From positions 248,001-312,000 of the forward strand of contig NZ_JAPDIA010000002.1 in NCBI RefSeq assembly GCF_029525575.1: a stretch of DNA of 64,000 bases. Reading direction: 5' to 3'. How positions within the stretch are numbered: position 1 is the first letter of the stretch; every line of letters begins with the position of its first letter. Source of the stretch: Cohnella rhizosphaerae. Its GTDB lineage: Bacteria > Bacillota > Bacilli > Paenibacillales > Paenibacillaceae. Under the pieces are notes generated by a model. It ran no database searches. It was not told the DNA's origin and saw only the letters and a program-made list of their open reading frames with translations. Below, piece by piece: positions 56,455 through 64,000 of this stretch. The translations under genes were made by a program, and so were the position numbers.

Positions 56455-57275
56455 ATGAACAGGGGGAGTTAGCGTCCTCCTCGCGGCTTTGCTCCTGCTG
56501 CCTGCCGGCGGATGCGCGATCTCTTCATCGACCGCATCGTCGTCGCAGGTCGCCGAGGGCAATGTCCAATGGGCGTTCACGCAAGGCGGCGAGCACCCGG
56601 AGAAGCTGTTGATCGACGTCATTCAAGGCGCCAAGGAGACGCTTGACGTCGCCATCTACAGCCTGACCTATCCGGATATCGTCGCCGCCATCCGCGACGC
56701 CCATCGGCGCGGGGTCGCCGTTCGCCTGCTCACGGACCGGATCCAGGCATCGGGCAAGACGCAGAAGGAAGCGCTGAAGCTGTTGGGCAGCGCGGGCATT
56801 CCGATCAAGATCAACAGCCACAGCGGACTGATGCATCTGAAAATGACGGTGGCGGACCGGAAAGTCGCGACGACGGGCTCGTTCAACTATTCCAAGGCGG
56901 CGAGCACGACGAACGACGAGATGCTGGTCGTCCTGCGCGACGAGACGGTCGCCGCCTCGTTCGAGGAAGCGTTCGAGCGCGCGTGGGAGGACCAAAAAGG
57001 GTACGAGGCATTGTCAGCGGCCATCGCCGAGGACGATACGCCGGCGCAAGGCGGGCAGGAGGCGTCCGCGCAGCAGCCGGATGCGGAGAAGGACGACGCC
57101 GAGGCGTCCGTCAAGGCGTGCGAATCGCCTCGGATCAAGGGCAATATCAATGCCAAGGGGGGACAAGCTTTATCACGTGCCCGGCGGCAAGAGCTACGAC
57201 CGTACGAAGCCCGAACAATGGTTTTGCTCGGAAGCGGATGCCGAAGCGGCGGGCTTTCGCAAGGCGGCGGGCTAG
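56455..57275 (+). CDS. Exported phospholipase-D-fold nuclease lipoprotein, frameshifted twice
   Basis: Corrected length is 272 residues. The start [20 protein letters not shown] contains a lipobox and is recovered by reading a G5 run (56462-56466) as G4. The PLD domain has a single HKD motif, HLKMTVAD, within [20 protein letters not shown], as in Nuc-type bacterial endonucleases that dimerise. A polar linker precedes a C-terminal module [18 protein letters not shown] then [20 protein letters not shown], often attached to secreted nucleases. It is reached only if G6 at 57167-57172 is read as G5. It lies between two germination operons on the same strand. The substrate (DNA scavenging?) is inferred from the family. 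Confidence 0.83.
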
Positions 57276-57317
57276 ACGTTTGGACAAACGCGCGATTTCA
57301 GCCAGGGGGGGCAGGCC

Positions 57318-58085
57318 ATGAAGTTTTCTTTATGCATCGGCGCATATCCGGGAGAAGATGAAGTCTATCATCTCGAAAAGGTAAAGGCGCTCGGATTCCA
57401 AGGTTTGGAGTATTACGCCTGGTGGCAGCTCGACGACCTGAAGCGCACGGCGCGAGCCCAGGAACGGATCGGCGTGGGCATCATCGCGACATGCACGCCG
57501 TTCATCAGCCTCGTCGACGAATCGCTGCGCGGCGATTATCTGGACGGAATCGCCCGCACGATCGAGGCGTGCAAGACGCTGGGTACCCGGTCGATCATCT
57601 CGCAGACCGGCAATGAGCTGGAAGGCGTAGCCCGCGACATACAGCAGCGCACGATGGTCGAGACGCTGAAGCGTGCGGCGCCGCTGCTCGAGGCGGCGGA
57701 CATCGTGCTGGAGCTTGAACCGCTGAACGGACTGGTCGACCACAAAGGCCACTACCTGCAGCGCTCCGACGAAGGCGCGGAGATCGTGGACAAGGTCGGC
57801 AGCAGCCATGTGAAGCTGGTGTTCGACGTCTATCATCAGCAGATTACCGAAGGCAACGTCATCCGCAATGCGACGGCCTACCGTCACCGGATCAACCACT
57901 ACCATATCGCGGACAATCCGGGCCGCCATCAGCCCGGCACCGGCGAGCTGAACTACGTCAACATTTTAAAGGCGATCAAGGAGACGGGCTTCGAGGGCTA
58001 CGTCGGACTCGAATGCGGCTTTACGATCGATACCGACGAAGCGGTCGAGCAATTCCACGAGGAAGTCATCGCCCGTATCGGATGA
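57318..58085 (+). CDS. Sugar phosphate isomerase/epimerase (hydroxypyruvate-isomerase-like TIM barrel)
   Basis: A 255-residue xylose-isomerase-like TIM barrel of the AP-endonuclease-2 superfamily, close to hydroxypyruvate isomerase (Hyi). Metal-binding acidic residues appear in VLELEPLNG, LVFDVYHQQITEGN, INHYHIADNPGRHQPGTGEL and VGLECGF. ATG 57318 has a G8 tract as SD. It may act with the class II aldolase at 62059 in C3-C6 sugar metabolism, although a germination operon separates them. The frame is intact and it has its own terminator. The precise substrate is uncertain. Confidence 0.85.
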   Translation: MKFSLCIGAYPGEDEVYHLEKVKALGFQGLEYYAWWQLDDLKRTARAQERIGVGIIATCTPFISLVDESLRGDYLDGIARTIEACKTLGTRSIISQTGNELEGVARDIQQRTMVETLKRAAPLLEAADIVLELEPLNGLVDHKGHYLQRSDEGAEIVDKVGSSHVKLVFDVYHQQITEGNVIRNATAYRHRINHYHIADNPGRHQPGTGELNYVNILKAIKETGFEGYVGLECGFTIDTDEAVEQFHEEVIARIG

Positions 58086-58130
58086 TCCGTGCTTCATAAC
58101 TTCATACCGGCATGCATGCCGCCCCCGATA

Positions 58131-58162
58131 TTGGCGATTTCGGCCAGCGGGGGGCTTTTTTT
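58131..58162 (+). terminator. Terminator after the isomerase gene
   Basis: GCCCCC (58131-58136) pairs with GGGGGC (58150-58155) around a 13-base loop and is followed by T7. Confidence 0.78.
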
Positions 58163-58287
58163 GTCGGCAAAAGGGCTCTGAACGGCATGTCAGGATGTGG
58201 AAGACGACCTAAACGCGGCGTATGCCGCTGGGGCCTGCCGGGCAAAATGGAGGAGAATGCCAGCGCGGAGCGGAGGTTGACGATCGG

Positions 58288-59735
58288 GTGGCGAAGAACG
58301 ACGATAAGGCGGCCGGTACGGAAGAAAAGGCGAGCGTGACCCTGCCGGCCATCTCCGATGCCGTGAAGGACTGCGTCGATTGCCTTCAAGAGACGCTCGA
58401 GGGCAGCGGAGCCGCCCTAATCTATTTTCCGACGCTCGTCGACCTGGACGCCCTGCAGCGGGACGTGATCCGTCCGCTGTCCCAGGCTTCCGCCGAGCAG
58501 TTGCAAACGAGGCTCTCCGGGCCGCCTTTTAGCGTCGCGAAGGAACTGAAGTCTTGCCTGAAGTCCATCATGGACGGGGCTGCCCTCATCTACGACGGTA
58601 CCGATGCTTACCTTTACGATGCGCCGAAGTCAATCGGCAGGAAAATCGAGCAGTCGGAAACGGAGACGGTCATCACCGGTCCGCACGACGGCTTCGTCGA
58701 AAGTCTTCAGGAGAATCTGGGGGGTTCTTCGAAAACGACTCCGCAGTCCGAAGCTGAAGTCCATTGCGCTCGAGGTGGGGGGAAGTCGCCAATACGCGCG
58801 TCGTCCTGCTATACATTGAAGATATTGCCAACGAGCAGTTCGTGAACATGCTGTCCGACCGCATTCAGGCAATTGAAATCGACGGTGTAACCGATGCCAG
58901 CATGCTTGTGCAGTTGATCGAAGAAAATCCGAATTCCGTTTTTCCGCAGTTCCTGACGACCGAGCGTCCGGACGCCGTCGTCTCGAAGCTGCTCGGCGGC
59001 CGAATCGCCGTCCTCCTGGATGGAAGTCCCAGCGCGTTCACGGCACCGACCGCTTTTCTCGAGTTTTTCGCGTCTCCGGACGATTATTACCAGCGCTGGC
59101 CGATCGGCACCGCTTTGCGCATTCTCAGGCTGATCGGGTTTTTGATCACGATCTGCTTTACCGCGTTTTACGTGTCGGTGACGACGTTCCACTACGAGAT
59201 GATTCCGCATACGATGCTGCTCAATCTGGCCGAGTCGAGGAGCAAGGTGCCGTTTCCCCCGCTTATCGAAGCGCTCCTTATGGAGACCACGATCGAGCTG
59301 CTGCGGGAAGCCGGCGCGCGCTTGCCGACGAAGATCGGCCAGACGATCGGCATCGTCGGCGGTATCGTCATCGGACAAGCCGCCGTCCAGGCCGGCTTTA
59401 CGAGCAATATTTTGATCATCGCGGTCGCGATCTCCGCCATCGCTTCGTTCGTCATTCCGAGCTACATCATGAGCGCGTCTTTGCGCCTGATCCGCTTCGG
59501 ACTGATCATCCTCGCCGGCATTCTCGGCAATCTGGGTCTTATATTCGGCATCGGAATCCTGGTCATCCATATGGCCGGCGTGACCAACCTCGGGGCGTCT
59601 TATTTGACGCCGATCGCGCCGGCGAAGTTCATGGATATTCTTGACACGCTCGTCAGAGGTCCGTTCTGGGCGCTCAAGAAGCGGCCGAGTCTCAGCCGAA
59701 CGCCGAACGAGACGCGCACGAAAATCAAAAAGTAG
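58288..59735 (+). CDS. Spore germination receptor subunit A (GerA family), operon 2, frameshifted twice
   Basis: Paralogue of the subunit at 52450. Corrected length is 481 residues. The N-terminal domain has VKDCVDCLQETLEGSGAALI and TVITGPHDGFVESLQENLGV then LRKRLRSPKLKSIALEVGEV. The membrane part has SPDDYYQRWPIGTALRILRL and RLPTKIGQTIGIVGGIVIGQ. The start is GTG 58288 with GGAGG 11 bases upstream. Two G6 runs, 58719-58724 and 58777-58782, are read as G5 each; the double correction restores the GerA signature. The B subunit follows 12 bases later. Confidence 0.9.
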
Positions 59736-59747
59736 CGGAGGCATCCC

Positions 59748-60844
59748 TTGAAGGAAAAACTGAACGGCTTTCATGTGGCGCTTCTGTTCTATATGATCGA
59801 GCTCGACGTCACCGTCTTCATGCTGCCCCGCATGGTCGCCGTCCACATCGGCACGAACGGTTGGCTCGGCTTCCTGGGCTTGGCGCTTATCGTTGCTTTT
59901 AATATATGGCTTTACCGGCTGGTATACCGGGCAGGAAAGGGCAGGTCCGCATTCGACATCGCCGAAGCCGTCCTCCCCAAGTTCGCGTTATTTCCGGTCT
60001 ACGGGCTGCTGGCTCTCCTTTGGCTGGCGCTCGGCGCTTTCGCCGGCAAGAGCTTCGTGCTTGTTTTTCAAACGCTGACCTTCCAGACCAGCTCGGCCAT
60101 GCAGATTTTCGCCGTCTATTGTCTGCTCGTATTCATGCTGCTAAGCAAGGATTTGTACAGCATAATAAAGGCCTCGACCGTATTTTTCCTCTTGTCCATC
60201 TGGATGCTTGCATTGGCGCCTTATTTTTTCAAGGATTGGAGCTACCACCGGTTTACGACTTTTTTCTTCAAGGGAACGGAAAACGGCTTCAGCTTTGCCG
60301 GCCTGCTCGACGTCTACGCCGTTTTTATCGGTTACGAGCTTTGCTTTTTTTCTGTTTCCCTTTTCGGACGCCAAGACGAAGCTGTTCAAGGGCGTTTTAG
60401 CCGGCCATGCGATTATCACGTCGACCTACTTGCTTACGATCGCGATTTCCTTCGGCTTTTTCAGCTTCGAGGAAGTGAAAATTTTGCAGTTTCCGGTTAT
60501 TCATACGCTGGAGTATATCGAAATTCCATTCATCAACCGGGTCGAAAATCTGGTCTTTCCTTTCTTTTTTGTATTCCAATCTCGTTACGACCGTCTTGTT
60601 CGCGTTCGCCGCCCGCAGCGCCATCGGTCGTATGCTGCCTCGCGTCGAAGCTAAACGGTTCGCGCTTCCGCTTGCGGCGGTCATATTCGCACTCGGCTTC
60701 TTGCCTTCAATCTTCAGTGAGGCTGCGGCGCTCATTCGCCTCACATACTTTACGGAGACGGGCGTCGCGTTCGCGCTCCCGCTGCTCCTGCTTTTGCTCC
60801 TCAAGATCGGCGGCAACGCGTCCAAGGAGGCTTCCGGACGATGA
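59748..60844 (+). CDS. Spore germination receptor subunit B (spore permease), operon 2, frameshifted twice
   Basis: Corrected length is 364 residues with about ten hydrophobic helices. The start is TTG 59748 with GGAGG 6 bases upstream. N-terminus: KLNGFHVALLFYMIELDVTV then FMLPRMVAVHIGTNGWLGFL. Breaks at T7 (60345-60351) and T6 (60565-60570) are resolved by one fewer T each, giving YELCFFLFPFSDAKTKLFKG and VFPFFLYSNLVTTVLFAFAA. Its TGA overlaps the ATG of subunit C (ATGA, 60841-60844). It is more diverged from the operon 1 B-subunit than the two A-subunits are from each other. Confidence 0.88.
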
Positions 60845-61959
60845 AAAGAATAGGCGCCTGGCTGCTCGCCGTCTCGCTGCTGGGCGGCTGCGGGGACCAG
60901 AAAATACTCGAGAAAATCGGCTTCGTCCGCACGATCATACTGGAGCGGCCGGAGGGGCAGGACAACGCTTTGAAGGTCACCATCAGCATCCCGAAAACGA
61001 ATCAGACCGAAAGCATCGTCTACACGGATATCGCGAAGAGCTTCAAGCAGGCGAAAATCCATTTCGACATGCAAAACGACCGTAAAATCGTGCTGGGGCA
61101 GCTGAGGCAGGTCATGTTCGGAGAATCTCTGGCGCGCCAAGGCGTCTGGCTGCCGATGGAATCCGTCTTTCGCGAACCGGCGATCGGCATACGCGCGCAC
61201 GTCGTCGTTGTCGAAGGCGATATCAAGCATATTGTCATGCGGACATACGCGCAAGGGGGGCACGATGGGGGGAATATATCGATAATTTGCTTCGTTCCGA
61301 TCCTTCTACGCGGGGGCGGTTCGATACGAATTTGCATACGTTTCTCCGCGATTATTACGACGACGGCGCGGAGCCGGTGGCCGCGATCGTCGGCGAGACC
61401 GAAGCGGGCCTGAAGGTCAACGGCATCGCGCTGTTCGTTCGGGACCGATACGTCGCGAAAATAAGCGCGGACGACGCCACGTACTTTTCCCTGCTCCGCG
61501 GAGGCGCCAAAAATGCCGCCTTGTATATGGACGAGGTCGATACGCCTCGCGGCGCGGGCAGCATCGCGTTGGCCAACGTGACCGGCAAACGCAAGATCAA
61601 AATATTGTCGCCGCCGGACCCGAGCAAGCGCAAGCCGGCGCGGATCGTCGTCGAGCTCAAGCTCAAGGGCTCGTTGATGGAATACGACGACCTGCTGGAG
61701 CTGAACAATATCGCCAGCCAGCCGATGCTCGAGCGAGCCTTGGAGAAGTATGTCGCCGATCGCTGCGGGCGTCTGATCCGCGAGATGCAAAAGCCGGGAG
61801 CGGATGCGCTCGGGCTCGGGCAGCTTCGTCCGGGACAAGATGCGTTTCGGGGACTGGAAGGCGTTAAATTGGAACCAAGCGTTCGCGGAAGCAAGCATTC
61901 AAGTCGTCGCGGATATCAAGATCCGGGATTACGGCAGGCTGATCGACGCCAGCGCTTGA
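60841..61959 (+). CDS. Spore germination receptor subunit C lipoprotein, operon 2, frameshifted three times
   Basis: Corrected length is 371 residues. The lipobox is SLLGGCGD. Two G6 runs (61255-61260 and 61267-61272) are read as G5 each, giving MRTYAQGGTMGEYIDNLLRS. A third +1 near 61818-61820, in a short GGG, is needed to reach GLGSFVRDKMRFGDW then KALNWNQAFAEASIQVVADI and the usual Ger(x)C ending KIRDYGRLIDASA. This last site is the least homopolymeric of those in the window and the least certain. It ends operon 2. Confidence 0.84.
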
Positions 61960-62058
61960 GCGTGCCCGGTGTGACAAAAGTCATTGCCGGCGCAGGCGAA
62001 TTGTGGCAAGCTTGTGGGGAAAAGGACGGATGCGTTCTTTATACGAGGAGGACTCCCC

Positions 62059-63350
62059 ATGAAATTCGATCATCTTCCCCCGGCCGATCAGATTCTCGAG
62101 ATGATCGGGCGGATCTACCGGTTCGGCATGACGACGACGTCCGGCGGCAACCTGTCCGTCCTCGATGACGATGGCGATATATGGATCACGCCTGCCGGCG
62201 TCGACAAGGGGACGCTGCGCAGGGAGGATATCGTGCGCGTTCGAGCGGACGGTCGCCATGAAGGTCTGCACAAGCCTTCCAGCGAATTTCCCTTTCATCA
62301 GGCGATCTACCGCGCGAGACCGGATCTGCGCGCCGTCGTGCATGCGCACCCGCCCGCGCTTGTCTCGTTCAGCATCGTGCGCAAGGTTCCGAACGTCGAC
62401 ATGCTGCCCGGCGAGCGCGAGATATGCGGCGATGTCGGCATTGCGCCCTATGCGCTTCCAGGCAGCGCGCAGCTTGGCGCGAATATCGCCGCCGTCTTCG
62501 CCGAAGGAAAGCGCTGCGTCATGCTCGAAAACCACGGCATCGTCGTCGGCGGCGTCTCGCTGGCCGACGCCTACAAGGCGTTCGAGACGCTGGAGTTTTG
62601 CGCGCGCATGGAGATCCAGGCCGCCGGCTTCGGCCGTCCGCGATCGCTAACGGAAGCGCAGCAGGCGCTGGCGGCGGCAAGCCGTCGCCGAGCTGCCCGA
62701 GCTTCCGCCGCGCCTCGTTCCGATGCCGACCGCCGAGCGCGAGGCGCGCGTGCGGATGTGCGATTTTATCCGCCGCTCTTATGAGCAGCGCCTGTTCACG
62801 AGCACGCAGGGCACCTTCTCCGTGAAGCTGTCGGAAGACGTCTTTTTAATTACGCCGCACGGACTGGACCGCAAATACCTGGAGCCCGAGGATCTCGTGC
62901 TGATCCGGGAGGGCTCGGCCGAGCAAGGCAAACAGCCGAGCCGCTCGATCCTGCTGCACCGGGCGATCTACGCGCAGCAGCCTCACGTAGGCTCGGTGCT
63001 GGTCGCCCATTCGCCCTACACGATGGCGTTCGCCCTGACGGACCGTCCGTTCGAGTCGAAGACGATTCCGGAAGCGTATATTCTGCTGCGCGGGATGCCG
63101 AAGCTGCCGTTCGAGTCCGTCTACGAGGCGGTAGGGGGAGGCGGCGGCGCGATTCAAGCCGGACGTACCGCTCGCGCTCGTCGAGAACAACTGCGTCATC
63201 GCGACGGGCAGCAGCCTGCTGAACGCCTTCGACCGGCTGGAGGTGGCGGAGTACAGCGCCAAATCGATCATCGAATCGGCGAATCTCGGCGCGATCGTCC
63301 ATATGGACGACGACAGCATCCGGGACATCGAGCGGGCGTTCGGGCTGTAA
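62059..63350 (+). CDS. Double-domain class II aldolase/adducin family protein, frameshifted twice
   Basis: Corrected length is 429 residues, two tandem class II aldolase domains. The N-terminal copy keeps the zinc and catalytic set: SGGNLSV, SSEFPFHQAIY, VHAHPPALVSFS and ENHGIVVGG. In the C-terminal copy the corresponding positions are altered (VAHSPYTMAF, ENNCVIATG), so only the first half may be catalytic. ATG 62059 has GAGGAGG 7 bases upstream. Breaks: a +1 at about 62671-62682 (GGCGGCAAGCC, not a clear homopolymer), and G5 at 63134-63138 read as G4, giving YEAVGEAAARFKPDVPLALV. Sugar-phosphate or fuculose-type substrates are typical; the actual one is unknown. Confidence 0.83.
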
Positions 63351-63380
63351 CGGTCTATCTACGGCTTTTGCCAAAATATA

Positions 63381-63425
63381 AAGGCGCTGACGGAGCATCC
63401 GCTTCGGCAGCGCTTTTTGCTTTTA
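63381..63425 (+). terminator. Terminator after the aldolase gene
   Basis: AAGGCGCTG (63381-63389) pairs with CAGCGCTTT (63408-63416) around an 18-base loop and is followed by further T residues. Confidence 0.8.
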
Positions 63426-63521
63426 CCGATTCAGCGTTTAAAATCGACAGGTAACGCTCTTCAGCGCCTCTTCGGCTTGGAATGCGCCACGGTAGCAGAA
63501 TGCAGGCGCCGGGAAGTGATA

Positions 63522-63545
63522 CCGGACTCAGATGACGCTATTTCA
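63522..63545 (+). repeat. Solo copy of the 204-bp array core element
   Basis: CGGACTCAGATGACGCTAT here differs at only two of 19 positions from CGGACTCAGGTGCCGCTAT, the core in every unit of the array at 49222-50838, 12.7 kb away. It is the only recognisable feature between the aldolase terminator and the ORF at the window end (63426-63759). Confidence 0.7.
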
Positions 63546-63759
63546 TACAAAACGGCAGAAATTTTGCAAACAAGTACTGCTCGTAGCCAATCTACTAGCG
63601 CATCTTCCTCCCCGGAGAGTTGAGGGCACGCTTGAGAAGCGAAAGGTGTTAGATGGTCGCCGCCATGAAGGCGATTTTGAGGGTGGCAGATGCGAATAGG
63701 CGCAAAAAAAGCCCCGCCTCATCTAAGCTACGACAACACCACTTTTAATTTAGATTTGG

Positions 63760-64000
63760 TCATGCCTCATTTAGTTGTAGTTCGCTTACTTGTACAGGAT
63801 GCGCTGCGGCTTCAAGCGCTTGGGGCGAATCCGCGGCCGTCCTCCCTTTTTTGCGCCGTCCCCGGCTTGTTCGTTCCTTTGGGCGGTGGAGCACCGCGAG
63901 CAAGGCCTCCATCGGCTTTCTCAGATACGCCCTGAGCAGGGTGATGAACTCGCCGCGATCCATCGTCGGTGCATGCCCTTGCCGCCATAGCTCCACCAGC
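63760..64000 (-). CDS. C-terminal part of an unidentified ORF running off the window
   Basis: The minus-strand frame is open from the window edge (upstream residues LVELWRQGHAPTMDRGEFIT) to a stop at 63760. It reads LLRAYLRKPMEALLAVLHRP and then a basic, low-complexity tail. The gene would start outside the window, so no family can be fixed. The composition and basic C-terminus would fit a transposase end, but I see no DDE motif or terminal inverted repeat. A GGGGC followed by T7 on the minus strand after the stop may help termination. Confidence 0.35.
   Translation of the reverse strand, partial: LVELWRQGHAPTMDRGEFITLLRAYLRKPMEALLAVLHRPKERTSRGRRKKGRTAADSPQALEAAAHPVQVSELQLNEA

Noticed and set aside
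52746..61272. Programmed ribosomal frameshifting at G6/T7 runs in ger genes
   Set aside because: The same +1 signature affects about 20 unrelated genes with differing contexts and no shared stimulatory structure, so a common technical or mutational cause is simpler.
63760..64000. Insertion sequence at the right edge
   Set aside because: Only a basic C-terminal ORF fragment is visible; no DDE residues or inverted repeats within the window.

Overview
This window looks like chromosome of a high-GC, endospore-forming Firmicute, most likely Paenibacillaceae (Cohnella/Paenibacillus-like). The basis is the mix of sporulation and germination genes (prkA, spoVR, two gerA-type operons), a LiaFSR cell-envelope module, an AbrB-type regulator, GlnR/TnrA-type operators at amt and glnA, and strong Shine-Dalgarno (SD) sites with some GTG/TTG starts. 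The genus is an inference. No rRNA, tRNA or complete insertion sequence was recognised.

Layout. 0-5 kb: 3' part of thrS, a 3D-domain cell-wall protein, an ECF sigma factor, a soluble chemoreceptor-like protein and a small coiled-coil protein. 5-10 kb: amt (minus) with a nitrogen operator, then liaF-liaS-liaR and a 51-bp tandem array. 10-17.3 kb: yugN-like gene, htrA, an OmpR/HK pair, ispH, a DUF2062 gene and DAHP synthase. 17.4-25.5 kb (minus): class B sortase with a 1639-residue sorting-signal surface protein, a second 51-bp array and an orphan REC-SARP regulator. 25.6-34.2 kb: luciferase-like monooxygenase, glnA, thpR, serC, trmL, abrB-like, a PLP-fold pseudo-enzyme, a Rieske protein and a DUF2161 protein. 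34.3-42.3 kb: prkA, a 93-bp array, nuclease A, MATE pump, SDR, spoVR. 42.5-51 kb: GIY-YIG protein, helD, recQ, nuclease B, a 204-bp array and a 45-bp array. 51-63.4 kb: two small membrane proteins, two gerA/B/C germination operons separated by a secreted PLD nuclease and a sugar isomerase, then a double-domain class II aldolase.

The most unusual content is a duplicated module. Two paralogous predicted PD-(D/E)XK (DUF559/Vsr-like) nuclease plus winged-helix genes (37298-38074 minus; 48547-49195 plus) each have a large tandem array of hairpin-bearing repeats immediately 3' of the stop codon. Each also has a 5' leader sharing an 18-base box followed by a terminator-like hairpin. The arrays differ in sequence (93 bp x 10; 204 bp x 8). 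A solo relative of the second array's core lies at 63522. This gene-leader-array architecture is the best candidate here for an undescribed system.

A second window-wide pattern: about 20 genes are split by net +1 (once +2) insertions, nearly all in G/C or A/T homopolymers. No net deletion was needed anywhere. Removing the extra bases restores family-typical full-length proteins, with every length a multiple of three. I annotate these as single genes and treat the insertions as probable sequencing or assembly overcalls, with genuine inactivation or slippage as alternatives.
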